This document shows positions 14,779 to 22,621 of a stretch of DNA of 23,312 nucleotides, piece by piece. Origin of the DNA: JBCCSZ01 sp039199225 (GTDB lineage: Bacteria > Bacteroidota > Bacteroidia > Chitinophagales > Saprospiraceae); the NCBI GenBank assembly GCA_039199225.1, contig JBCCSZ010000096.1, positions 1-23,312 of the forward strand, in the 5' to 3' direction. How positions within the stretch are numbered: position 1 is the first letter of the stretch; the number at the start of each line of letters is the position of its first letter. The notes below the pieces were generated by a model that saw nothing but the letters and a program-made list of their open reading frames with translations, searched no databases and was not told where the DNA came from. The translations under genes were made by a program, and so were the position numbers.

Positions 14779-15890
14779 TATATATCCCCAATCCCCCCCG
14801 TCAACTTCTGCACCACCTGAAACTCGCTGAGAAACACCCGAGCAATAACCCGCAAAACAGTATACACCGGAATCGCCAAAACCATCCCCACAATGCCATC
14901 CAACTGCGCCCCAACCAGTACGATGATGAATATTTCCAGCGGATGTGCCAAAACGCTGTTGGAAAAAATAAAGGGCTGAAGCACAAAGTTGTCCAACATT
15001 TGCATCGCACCAAAGACTAAAACAACCCGCAAAAGGAGAGGCAGCATCTCGTTGTAAAAGTCGAGGTCCAAATTCGAAGAAATCGTGATGAAGATGCCAA
15101 AGGCAGCTCCAATCAGCGGCCCGAGGTAAGGAATGACATTGATGACACCTGCAAAAAAACCGATCAATAGCGCATTTTTGATGCCCAGCAAGCCCAGCAA
15201 GACGGATACGAATATCGTAATAACCGTACTCTGCAGTAAAATCCCTCCAAAATAGCGCGTCAGCAAGCTGGTAATACTTTTCAACCCATGACGAATCCGA
15301 TCCTCATACCGGTTGGGCGCAATCGCTACCAGGAAATTGACAAACAAGCCTTGTTCCTTGAGGAAGAAAAAAGTGATGAAGACAATTGAAAAAATGGCAA
15401 AGATCAAATTACCGGCCGCTCCGACTATAGACCCAAAAAAGTTGCCGATCATAGAAGGCTCAAAGCGTCCCTGCAGCGCTTCCTGCAGCTGTGCCTCCGC
15501 TGATTGATTGGCACTGGTCAGCCCCCATTCAATCAACCGCTCATTGATCTGACCCAGTGGTTCCTGCAAAGCATTCGCAATGGCAGTATAGTCCACAGTA
15601 GCCAGGTTGCGCGCCTGCTCAATGACCAGAGGGACGAACATATAAAACAACAAAAAAGTCAATACAAAGAAACAAACCAAGGTCAATACAGAGGCCAGAT
15701 TGGGTCCCATCCTCCAACGAAATTTACCCATTTTGATCTCCTTTTGGAACAACCGCATCAATGGCTGGCCGATCAAAGACAATACCCAGGCAATCAGTAC
15801 ATAGGCGACAATGCTACTGAAGTAATAAAAAACCACCCCAACAACCAAAAGCACAAATCCAATGGCAACGTATCTGCTAAAGTTGTTCAT
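14778..15890 (-). CDS. AI-2E/PerM family membrane protein
   Basis: This 370-residue protein has about eight transmembrane segments in the AI-2E transporter (TqsA/PerM, UPF0118) arrangement: a pair of N-terminal helices, a third helix, a soluble stretch (about 95-150), then a cluster of hydrophobic helices to the C-terminus. Family motifs include IGFFAGVINVIPYLGPLIGA and the later LEIFIIVLVGAQLDGIVGMVLAIP. Members export small molecules or act as sodium/proton antiporters; the substrate cannot be read from sequence. I place the start at 15890 because its ATG overlaps the TGA of the upstream TesA-like gene as ATGA, which suggests translational coupling. An in-frame start at 15917 is possible but lies inside that gene. 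Confidence 0.88.
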   Translation of the reverse strand: MNNFSRYVAIGFVLLVVGVVFYYFSSIVAYVLIAWVLSLIGQPLMRLFQKEIKMGKFRWRMGPNLASVLTLVCFFVLTFLLFYMFVPLVIEQARNLATVDYTAIANALQEPLGQINERLIEWGLTSANQSAEAQLQEALQGRFEPSMIGNFFGSIVGAAGNLIFAIFSIVFITFFFLKEQGLFVNFLVAIAPNRYEDRIRHGLKSITSLLTRYFGGILLQSTVITIFVSVLLGLLGIKNALLIGFFAGVINVIPYLGPLIGAAFGIFITISSNLDLDFYNEMLPLLLRVVLVFGAMQMLDNFVLQPFIFSNSVLAHPLEIFIIVLVGAQLDGIVGMVLAIPVYTVLRVIARVFLSEFQVVQKLTGGIGDI

Positions 15891-16603
15891 ACCAAGAGAG
15901 GTTTTAGAATGGCCCAAACATTCTCGGCAATTATTTTATTGCCTTCCGCCGTTGGGTGGATACCATCTTCCTGATTGAGCGAGGCTACACCGCCGACATC
16001 TTGCAGAAAAAATGGCATGAGTTCCAAATCATAGGCCATTGCCAATTTTTTGTACATATTACGGAAAGCACTCGTGTAAGTATCACCCATATTGGGAGGT
16101 GCCTCCATGCCAGCCAAAACAATGCGGCATGCCGGATATTTCTTCTTCACTTTGTCGATGATGGCAGATAGATTTTGGAACGAGGCTTTGGGATCAATAC
16201 CTCTCAGACCATCATTACCACCCAATTCTAAGAAGAAGATGTCTAGCTTTTGTTGGTCCAGTACCCAATCGATGCGGTTGTTGCCTCCAGCCGTCGTCTC
16301 ACCACTGACTCCTGCATTGATCGTGCGATACGACAAACCCTCTGCTTCCAGCTTTTGTTGGATGAGTGCAACATAGCCCTCGGAAGGGTCTAGACCATAG
16401 GCGGCTGTCAGGCTGTTGCCGTAAAACAAGATATTCTTCAGACTCGAAGGCTGCTCTGCCTTTGCCTGCTGCTCGCCGACTGTTGTCGTCGGGCTTGACT
16501 TTTGGGAGTCTTTTTCACCCGAAGAGCAGGCACAAAAAAGCAAGCAAAAGAAACTAAAGAACATCGTCAAACGGGACAAGAATAGCTGATTATGTCTAGC
16601 CAT
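15887..16603 (-). CDS. TesA-like SGNH-fold esterase/lysophospholipase, lipoprotein
   Basis: This 238-residue protein has a signal peptide (about 1-25) with a likely lipidated Cys26 in FCACSSGE, followed by a Ser/Gln/Glu-rich linker. The SGNH hydrolase domain (about 57-238) shows all four blocks: YGNSLTAAYG with Ser64, GVSGETTAGG with Gly101, LGGND with Asn130, and DGIHPTAEG with Asp213 and His216. This is the arylesterase/thioesterase I (TesA) branch, which hydrolyses acyl esters or lysophospholipids, here presumably in the periplasm. It is the first gene of a two-gene unit with the AI-2E-type protein (4-nt ATGA overlap). A good promoter lies immediately upstream (16620-16648). Confidence 0.9.
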   Translation of the reverse strand: MARHNQLFLSRLTMFFSFFCLLFCACSSGEKDSQKSSPTTTVGEQQAKAEQPSSLKNILFYGNSLTAAYGLDPSEGYVALIQQKLEAEGLSYRTINAGVSGETTAGGNNRIDWVLDQQKLDIFFLELGGNDGLRGIDPKASFQNLSAIIDKVKKKYPACRIVLAGMEAPPNMGDTYTSAFRNMYKKLAMAYDLELMPFFLQDVGGVASLNQEDGIHPTAEGNKIIAENVWAILKPLLV

Positions 16604-16619
16604 AGGTCTATTTTTTTGA

Positions 16620-16648
16620 CAAATATACTAAAGCAGGCGGCCCTCAAA
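16620..16648 (-). promoter_or_regulatory. Bacteroidota-type promoter of the TesA/AI-2E unit
   Basis: On the minus strand TTTG (16648-16645) is followed after 17 nt by TATATTTG (16627-16620), matching the -33 and -7 consensus. The start codon is 16 nt further on, implying a very short leader. Confidence 0.65.
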
Positions 16649-16740
16649 GCTGCAATTTTAAAATTTAAAGCAGGAAATCCGGCTCCCTTTCTGTAATTTT
16701 AGCTTCGATTTTGAACCGAACCTTAACTCTTGGTACAAGC

Positions 16741-17697
16741 ATGGATATTTCTGTAGTCATACCAGTCTACAACGAGGAGGCCAACATCGATCTGTTGTAC
16801 CAAAGACTTTCTGGTATTCTCAAGGATTTGACAAGCCAGTATGAACTCCTCTTTGTCAACGATGGCAGCTCTGATCGCTCCATCCAGCTCATCAAAGCGC
16901 TGTCGCAAAAGGACCCTGCCGTCAAGTTCCTGGATTTCAGCCGCAACTTCGGCCATCAGATCGCTGTAACGGCTGGTCTAGACTATACCAGTGGCCAGGC
17001 GGTGGTCATCATCGATGCCGACTTGCAGGACCCTCCGGAGCTGATTGCCGATATGTACCGCAAAATGAAAGAGGGATTTGAAGTGGTTTATGCGAAGCGA
17101 AAAACCCGCAAAGGCGAAAGTTGGTTGAAGCTTTGGACCGCCCGAACTTTTTACCGGATTCTTTCCAAAATCACCTCTATTTCGATTCCAGTGGATACAG
17201 GAGACTTCCGGATGATCGATCGAAAGATTGTGGAGATTCTCCGAAAAATGCCCGAAAAGAACAAATATCTCCGTGGACAAATTTCGTGGATCGGCTTTCG
17301 ACAAACCTATGTCGAGTACGAGAGACAGGAACGACATGGAGGAGAAACGGGTTACACCTATCGGAAAATGATCCAGTTTGCACTCGACGGGATCACTGCT
17401 TATTCCGACCTTCCGCTCAAAATTGTCACCTACTTTGGAATCATCGTCTCGGCCTTTGCCTTTGTCGTTACGATCTATGCCTTTTACGCTCGTTTCATCC
17501 TTCGGGATTATGAACCAGGTTGGACCTCTCTGATCCTGAGTGTACTGTTTATCGGTGGCATTCAAATGATTGCTATTGGCATTATTGGAGAATACCTCAG
17601 CCGTATGAATCACAATATTCGAAATCGACCGTTATATATTGTGAATGAGTCGAATATCACCCCTAGTTCAGACAATAACAAGGAGCTTATGGCTTGA
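16741..17697 (+). CDS. GtrB/DPM1-like family 2 glycosyltransferase with two C-terminal membrane helices
   Basis: This is a 318-residue protein starting at ATG 16741 (MDISVVIPVYNEE); the frame could extend to a TTG at 16711 but the conserved family start is at the ATG. The GT-A domain (about 1-220) shows VVIPVYNEEANID, VNDGSSD, the FSRNFGHQIA segment, and the metal-binding DAD in VVIIDADLQDPPE. HGGETGYTYRKM matches the RxGxSKYxxxK-type region of the polyprenyl-phosphate sugar transferases. Two hydrophobic helices follow (about 233-260 and 268-295). Such enzymes move glucose, mannose or similar sugars from a nucleotide donor to undecaprenyl phosphate on the cytoplasmic face for later envelope glycosylation. 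The sugar is unknown. The partner flippase or acceptor transferase is not in the window. Confidence 0.91.
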   Translation: MDISVVIPVYNEEANIDLLYQRLSGILKDLTSQYELLFVNDGSSDRSIQLIKALSQKDPAVKFLDFSRNFGHQIAVTAGLDYTSGQAVVIIDADLQDPPELIADMYRKMKEGFEVVYAKRKTRKGESWLKLWTARTFYRILSKITSISIPVDTGDFRMIDRKIVEILRKMPEKNKYLRGQISWIGFRQTYVEYERQERHGGETGYTYRKMIQFALDGITAYSDLPLKIVTYFGIIVSAFAFVVTIYAFYARFILRDYEPGWTSLILSVLFIGGIQMIAIGIIGEYLSRMNHNIRNRPLYIVNESNITPSSDNNKELMA

Positions 17698-17738
17698 TAA
17701 TTGATGTATGTGAAAGATTGAATCTATCTTTATACCTC

Positions 17739-17882
17739 TCAAGTTGCAATGAGTGAAAGGATTTCAGGAGAATTCTTGGCTGCTCAAAGTCTGTAAAAGC
17801 TACAATTTCACAGCAAACAGTCGAGTTCAAGTTTTCCTGATAATTTACCGATCCAACTCATTGGGTGGAAACTGCAACTTGA
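17739..17882. repeat. Interrupted inverted repeat between GT2 and receiver genes
   Basis: TCAAGTTGCA and ATGAGT (17739-17754) recur in reverse complement at 17856-17882 (ACTCATTG and TGCAACTTGA), with about 9-10 extra bases between the two blocks on the right arm. The arms are about 100 nt apart in the 232-bp gap. It may fold in RNA or be a remnant of a small element. Confidence 0.35.
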
Positions 17883-17929
17883 ATTTATAATATAATGGCG
17901 GGGGCTGTTTAATTGGAGAATCCGATATT

Positions 17930-18367
17930 ATGATGATACAGAGAAAAGTAATCCTGGTAGACAATAATTCTGCAGATGTGGCCTTGGCAACGCAGGTCTT
18001 CAAAGCAGTACCACTACCATTGGAAGTCATCCACTTGAGGGATGGAGAATCCCTAACAAATTATGTTCGCCAAAATCCTTTAGGTAATGTTGCACTTGTT
18101 TTGATCAGCTTAAACCTCCACGGTCAACCCTCTACCCTGGACATTCTGAAGTCTTTCTACACCGATCAACATTACAAGAAACTGCCCATCATCGTCTTTT
18201 CTACCAGCAAAAACAAAGAGGATATTCTGAGCTGCTATGAGTATGGCGCCAATGCCTATGTCCACAAACCTTTGGATCAGTCTGATTATGAAAAAGTCAT
18301 TCAGAACATTGCACACTTCTGGGGAGATGTCAACGTTCTTCCAACTTATGATTACGAAAACGCCTAA
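17930..18367 (+). CDS. Stand-alone receiver (CheY/Rcp1-like) domain lacking the phosphoacceptor Asp
   Basis: This 145-residue protein consists of one response-regulator receiver domain of the Rcp1-like type with no output domain. The fold landmarks are clear: KVILVDNNSAD (6-16), LRDGESLTNYV, LVLISLNLHG (57-65), PIIVFSTSKNKED (86-98), GANAYVHKPLD with the conserved Lys113. Two catalytic positions are altered. The phosphoacceptor Asp of the usual LLDLNLPG is Ser60, and the second acidic residue of the N-terminal pair is Asn12 next to Asp11. Classical phosphorylation is therefore unlikely, and it may act as a constitutive or ligand-controlled binding partner. Starts at 17930 and 17933 are both ATG. 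The gene ends 10 bp from the convergent queG. Confidence 0.88.
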   Translation: MMIQRKVILVDNNSADVALATQVFKAVPLPLEVIHLRDGESLTNYVRQNPLGNVALVLISLNLHGQPSTLDILKSFYTDQHYKKLPIIVFSTSKNKEDILSCYEYGANAYVHKPLDQSDYEKVIQNIAHFWGDVNVLPTYDYENA

Positions 18368-18377
18368 TAAAGCAAAA

Positions 18378-19325
18378 TCACCTCTTTTTCTCCCCTTCCT
18401 CTTCTTCTAAAAATGCCAAATTTCGCATCAATCCCTTGTATTTGGTTCGCTTGACAGCAGACTTGCGGAACAGCTTTCGAAAAACCTCCTCCGTCAATTC
18501 TTCCCATTCTCCCTTTTGCATCTCTAATAAATCCGGATGTGGCTCGAAAGCCGGTTCACGATGTGCTTTGGAGAAACGATTCCAAGGGCATACTTCCTGA
18601 CAAATATCGCAGCCAAACATCCAGTTTTCAAATTTGCCTTTGTAGGATTGTGGTATCTCATCTTTCAGCTCTATGGTAAAATAAGAAATACACTTGCTTC
18701 CGTCCAGGATATATCCCTCATTTGAAATCGCATCGGTTGGACAAGCATCTATGCACCTGCGGCAGCGCCCACAATAGTCTTTCATCGGCTGGTCGTATAC
18801 CAATTCTAGGTCGATGATTAGCTCAGCCAGAAAAAAGTAAGAGCCCGCCTTTGGGTGAATCAGTAAGGTATTTTTGCCGATCCAGCCGACGCCAGCTCGC
18901 TTGGCCCAGTCGCGCTCCAAGACGGGCGCTGAATCCACAAAGCAGCGACCTTCCACCGCACCAATCTCCAATTCGATATACTGAATGAGTTCTTTAAGCT
19001 TGTGCTTGAGGACAAAGTGGTAGTCTTTGCCATAAGCATATCGCGCGAGCTTGGGCGCTTCCGCATCGGAAGGCGTTTGCTCCGGATAGTAGTTATACAT
19101 CAGGCTGATGACCGACTTGGCACCAGGCACCAATTTGGTCGGATCAATCCGCTTGTCAAAATGGTTCTCCATATAAGCCATCTTGCCGTGCATGCCCTGC
19201 TCCAACCAAGCCTCCAAACGCCGGGCCTCCTCCGTCATCTGCTCGGCCTTGGCCATGCCGACGAATTCAAAGCCGAGCTCATAAGCTTTTTCTCTAATCA
19301 AGCGGCTGTTGCGGCGGTGATCCAT
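18378..19325 (-). CDS. queG: Epoxyqueuosine reductase QueG
   Basis: This is a 315-residue iron-sulfur and cobalamin enzyme that performs the last step of queuosine synthesis, reducing epoxyqueuosine in tRNA. The cobalamin-binding N-terminal part includes YAYGKDYHFVLKHKL and the catalytic-Asp region FVDSAPVLERDWA (Asp131). GVGWIGKNTLLI follows. The two-cluster ferredoxin region has C185-x2-C188-x2-C191-x3-C195 (CGRCRRCIDACP) and C239-x2-C242-x3-C246 (CDICQEVCPWN). The open frame extends to 19409, but I choose the Met at 19325 because it is where family similarity begins (SRLIREKAYELGFEFVG). From that start the gap to the upstream FtsH-like gene is 91 nt; from 19409 it would be 7 nt. Confidence 0.92.
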   Translation of the reverse strand: MDHRRNSRLIREKAYELGFEFVGMAKAEQMTEEARRLEAWLEQGMHGKMAYMENHFDKRIDPTKLVPGAKSVISLMYNYYPEQTPSDAEAPKLARYAYGKDYHFVLKHKLKELIQYIELEIGAVEGRCFVDSAPVLERDWAKRAGVGWIGKNTLLIHPKAGSYFFLAELIIDLELVYDQPMKDYCGRCRRCIDACPTDAISNEGYILDGSKCISYFTIELKDEIPQSYKGKFENWMFGCDICQEVCPWNRFSKAHREPAFEPHPDLLEMQKGEWEELTEEVFRKLFRKSAVKRTKYKGLMRNLAFLEEEEGEKKR

Positions 19326-19416
19326 AAAGGCAAGATACAAAGTTTTGGGATAGCCAGTTGGCACTGAAAGTCTTCCACTACCATCGACATACAGATGGCC
19401 GAGCATCAAGGGCAGT

Positions 19417-19863
19417 TCAAGATATTTTGGCAGGAAATAGCCTTTTCCGATAAACCAAAAGTAAGATAATCAGCACTAGGATGACTACGATGGGAATAAC
19501 CCAAGATAAGATTACAGGGAGGATGTTGAGTCTGTTTTCCTTTTGGATGGATACCCTTTGAGCTACAGGAAGTTCCGCCTGCTCTCCCGCTACCCATGCC
19601 TCAAACCTCTGATATGATTTCGGTTCGTAGAAGTGGTAGTCTTTTGACTTCTTTTTCAATTGAATTTCAGCAAGCCAATTGTTTACAATCGTGATGCTCG
19701 CAACTTGCCGCTCTCGAAGCATTTTTTTTAACTCCACCTCTGTCAGCTTTACCGATTGACCATTCAGCTCTACGAATACGTTGACCAATGTCAGGAGGCC
19801 AATAAGTCCAATCAGTAGATAAATCCATGTAGACTTCTGAGGTTTGTTTGTTTTACTTTTCAT
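19417..19863 (-). CDS. Orphan FtsH extracellular/periplasmic-domain protein without ATPase or protease
   Basis: This 148-residue protein has the layout of the N-terminal membrane module of FtsH: a basic N-terminus, a first membrane helix (about 13-32), a periplasmic domain of about 85 residues (LTEVELKKMLRERQVASITIVNNWLAEIQ, then YHFYEPKSYQRFEAWV), the segment IQKENRLN, and a second membrane helix (about 113-137). It stops soon after at RKRLFPAKIS. The parts line up with the same parts of Bacteroidota FtsH (signature ENRTN before the second helix), but the AAA ATPase and zinc protease domains are absent. The next gene begins at once, so no protease remnant remains. It could modulate FtsH hexamers by joining or mimicking them; this is inference. 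It lies between pcrA and queG on the same strand. Confidence 0.78.
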   Translation of the reverse strand: MKSKTNKPQKSTWIYLLIGLIGLLTLVNVFVELNGQSVKLTEVELKKMLRERQVASITIVNNWLAEIQLKKKSKDYHFYEPKSYQRFEAWVAGEQAELPVAQRVSIQKENRLNILPVILSWVIPIVVILVLIILLLVYRKRLFPAKIS

Positions 19864-19939
19864 TGCATTTCATCTTTAATCAAGCTTCAACTAAAATAGG
19901 GCTAATGCCTGGAAAATACAATGAGAATTGTCAATACCG

Positions 19940-22228
19940 CTACTCCAATATTTGTAGTCGGGCAAATTTCAACATGATGCGTTTTTCAGAGCTGCCTGCC
20001 GATTTGAAAAAGATTGTCGCCACCCGATTGTCTTTTCCACCATCGATATTGAGTACCTTGCCTTCACCAAATTTCATGTGCAGCACTTTCATGCCGGTTT
20101 GTATTTGGCTGCTAGGGCTCGCCTTAAATTTAGACGGATCAATGGCTAAAGCTGGGGTGTTTCTCCGCACCGTTTTAAAATTACCAATCACCTTTGAACC
20201 CGTAAAAACTTCCTTTTTACTTTTAAGTCCAACCGAATGCGCACTGTCGATATGTTGGGGTGCGATCTCATCCAGAAAACGACTGGGTGGATTGTATTTG
20301 ATTTGTCCAAAGCGGTAGCGGCTATTGGCATAACTCAAAGTGAGGAATTCCTCCGCACGGGTGATGGCCACATAAAACAGTCGACGTTCCTCGTCTAAAC
20401 CCTCCGGTGTATCCATCGACATGAAAGATGGGAACAGCTTTTCTTCCAGACCAACTACAAAGACGGATTTGAATTCAAGTCCCTTTGCAGCGTGTACCGA
20501 CATCAATGTGATACAATCCTTTTGATCGTCTGACTGATCGAGGTCTGTAATCAAGGCGATGTTTTGCAAGTAGGTCGCCAAAGACTTATCTGGCTCGGCA
20601 GAATCATCTGTCACCTCATCATTTTCAACAAACTCCTTGATGCCATCCAAAAGGGAATTGACATTTTCCAAGCGATTCATCCCTTCGATGGAATTGTCTT
20701 TGACCAACTCTGCTTGTAACTGACTCTTTTTGAAAATAGCCCTAGCTACATCGTAAGCATCCACATCCTTAGCTTGTTGGGTAAAATCATTGATCATTGT
20801 CCGAAAGTTAGACAACAGCCTCTTGGCTCTGGAATTCACCCCCAAATTTGGAATGGCCTCCCACATTGTTACCTGGCTGCTATCTGCCAACAAGCTCAAC
20901 TTCTCGATGGTCGATTTCCCAATACCTCGCCGTGGATAATTGATTACCCGACGCAATGCCTCCTCATCTTGATTGTTGACGGCAAGCCGCAAATAGGCGA
21001 TCAAGTCTTTGACTTCCTTGCGCTGATAAAACGACAAGCCACCAAATACGCGGTAGGGAATATTCTGCCGACGTAAATATTCTTCAAAAACCCTTGATTG
21101 GGCATTGGTTCTATATAAAATGGCAATTTCACTGTTGCTTAAATGAGAGCGGTTTTTTTGCTCGACAATGGTATCTGCCACCCGCTTGCCTTCCTCTGTA
21201 TCGTGCATGGCTCGGATGACGCGAATCTTGCTGCCACTACCTTTGTCCGACCAAATCTTTTTTTGAATCTGGCGACGATTATTGGTAATCAACTCATTGG
21301 CGGCTTGCACGATGTGCTCTGTCGAACGATAGTTTTGCTCTAGCTTGAACACTTTGATACCGTAAGGCTTGAAATCCTTTTCAAAATGCAAAATGTTTTC
21401 AATCGTTGCGCCCCGGAATGCATAAATGCTTTGGGCATCGTCACCGACGACACAGATGTTGCGTGCATGGTTTTGGTCGACTGTCCCATCTGGCTTGCGG
21501 TAATCCAGGAATTTTCTGACGATCTCATACTGCAGCATATTGGTATCCTGGAACTCATCAACCATCAGGTAGCGAAATCGCTCTTGATATTTTTGCCGAA
21601 CCTCCGGAAAGTTTTGCATTAGCTCGTAAAGACGGTACAGCAGATCGTCAAAATCCATTGCCCCCGAGCGTTTACAACGCGCAGTGTATTTAGCATATAC
21701 CTTGACAAAATGCGGGCGCCTTGCTTGGCGGTCTTCACTCATTAGCGTTTCGTCCGCCTCATAGCGTTTTGGCGTAATCAATTTGCTCTTGGCAGAAGAA
21801 ATCCGATTTCGAATGGCATTGATACCATAATCTTCCTTGCTGAGGTTCATCTCCTTGACGATGGCTCCAATCACACTTTTGCTGTCATCGGTATCGTAAA
21901 TGGTGAAGTTGGAAGGATAGCCGATGTGATGCGCTTCTACCCGTAATATTCTGGCAAAAATCGAGTGGAAAGTACCTGCCCAAACCCGGTTGGCTCGATC
22001 TCCTACTACTTTAGCAATTCGCTCCTTCATCTCGCGCGCAGCCTTGTTGGTAAAAGTCAAGGCCAGTATCTCCCAGGGGGCTACCCCCTTTTCAATTAAG
22101 TGGGCGATCCGGAAGGTCAACACCCTCGTTTTTCCGGACCCCGGCCCTGCTACGACCAACACTGGACCATCGGTAGAAGTAACAGCCTGACGTTGAACAT
22201 CATTGAGTGCCTGCAGGTAATTCTCCAT
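19940..22228 (-). CDS. pcrA: UvrD/PcrA-family superfamily 1 DNA helicase
   Basis: This 762-residue ATP-dependent 3'-5' helicase acts in nucleotide excision repair and replication conflict resolution. I set the start at 22228 (MENYLQALNDVQRQAV) because AAAGGAG lies at proper spacing upstream; the longer frame to 22423 overlaps the preceding gene and is not conserved. Helicase motifs include the Q-motif LNDVQRQAV, Walker A GPGSGKT (28-34), DEFQDTN (224-230), GDDAQSIYAFRGA (262-273), QNYRS, MSVHAAKGLEF and VAITRAEE. The C-terminal Tudor-like segment GMKVLHMKFGEGKV (about 715-730) is typical of PcrA. It follows the CMD gene by 26 nt, suggesting co-transcription. Confidence 0.94.
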   Translation of the reverse strand: MENYLQALNDVQRQAVTSTDGPVLVVAGPGSGKTRVLTFRIAHLIEKGVAPWEILALTFTNKAAREMKERIAKVVGDRANRVWAGTFHSIFARILRVEAHHIGYPSNFTIYDTDDSKSVIGAIVKEMNLSKEDYGINAIRNRISSAKSKLITPKRYEADETLMSEDRQARRPHFVKVYAKYTARCKRSGAMDFDDLLYRLYELMQNFPEVRQKYQERFRYLMVDEFQDTNMLQYEIVRKFLDYRKPDGTVDQNHARNICVVGDDAQSIYAFRGATIENILHFEKDFKPYGIKVFKLEQNYRSTEHIVQAANELITNNRRQIQKKIWSDKGSGSKIRVIRAMHDTEEGKRVADTIVEQKNRSHLSNSEIAILYRTNAQSRVFEEYLRRQNIPYRVFGGLSFYQRKEVKDLIAYLRLAVNNQDEEALRRVINYPRRGIGKSTIEKLSLLADSSQVTMWEAIPNLGVNSRAKRLLSNFRTMINDFTQQAKDVDAYDVARAIFKKSQLQAELVKDNSIEGMNRLENVNSLLDGIKEFVENDEVTDDSAEPDKSLATYLQNIALITDLDQSDDQKDCITLMSVHAAKGLEFKSVFVVGLEEKLFPSFMSMDTPEGLDEERRLFYVAITRAEEFLTLSYANSRYRFGQIKYNPPSRFLDEIAPQHIDSAHSVGLKSKKEVFTGSKVIGNFKTVRRNTPALAIDPSKFKASPSSQIQTGMKVLHMKFGEGKVLNIDGGKDNRVATIFFKSAGSSEKRIMLKFARLQILE

Positions 22229-22254
22229 AAATTCTCCTTTTGAGCTGATATAAA

Positions 22255-22608
22255 TTAAGCCTCTGTTTTTTCTGCTTCCAATGCCTCCCAGTACTCTACT
22301 GCTCGACGGGTATGCGGGATGCAGATAGACCCACCGACGAGATTGGCAATGGCAAAAACTTCGTAGATTTCTTCCTTCGTAATACCAATTTCGTGAGCGG
22401 CTCCAAGATGGTAGCGAATGCAATCGTCACATCGCAAAACCATGGACGCCACAAGGCCGAGCAATTCTTTTGTCCGCTTGTCCAACGCTCCATCTTGGTA
22501 GGCATTGGTATCCAGATTAAAAAATCGTTTGAGGACTTTATTATCGTGACCCAAGATTTTTTCATTCATCTTAGCACGATAGTCATTGAATTCTTTGACA
22601 ATGGACAT
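22255..22608 (-). CDS. Carboxymuconolactone decarboxylase / AhpD-like protein
   Basis: This 117-residue all-helical protein matches the carboxymuconolactone decarboxylase family. The redox motif C60-D-D-C63-x3-H67 in RCDDCIRYHLGAAHEIG is that of AhpD-type peroxidase-linked disulfide reductants. AHEIGITKEEIYEVFAIANLVGG follows, as usual in the family. The single-domain size suggests a homo-oligomer with a thiol-disulfide role in peroxide defence or an unknown oxidation step. True carboxymuconolactone decarboxylase activity is unlikely given no catabolic neighbours. It lies between the small membrane-protein gene and pcrA on the same strand. Confidence 0.9.
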   Translation of the reverse strand: MSIVKEFNDYRAKMNEKILGHDNKVLKRFFNLDTNAYQDGALDKRTKELLGLVASMVLRCDDCIRYHLGAAHEIGITKEEIYEVFAIANLVGGSICIPHTRRAVEYWEALEAEKTEA

Positions 22609-22621
22609 AGTAATGATGTGT

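Noticed and set aside
16978..17613. 211-residue open frame antisense to the glycosyltransferase gene
   Set aside because: The plus-strand GT2 motifs are unambiguous; the antisense product is low in hydrophobic-core patterns and matches no family I know.
19417..19863. Pseudogene remnant of a full ftsH
   Set aside because: The frame is intact from a sensible start, the protein ends just after a complete second helix, and no ATPase or protease sequence remains before the adjacent queG in any frame.
22229..22423. N-terminal extension of the PcrA open frame
   Set aside because: It overlaps the CMD gene, is not similar to the helicase family, and a good Shine-Dalgarno sequence precedes the ATG at 22228.
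22255..22608. True 4-carboxymuconolactone decarboxylase of aromatic catabolism
   Set aside because: There are no protocatechuate pathway neighbours, and the CxxC-x3-H motif fits the AhpD-like redox branch better.
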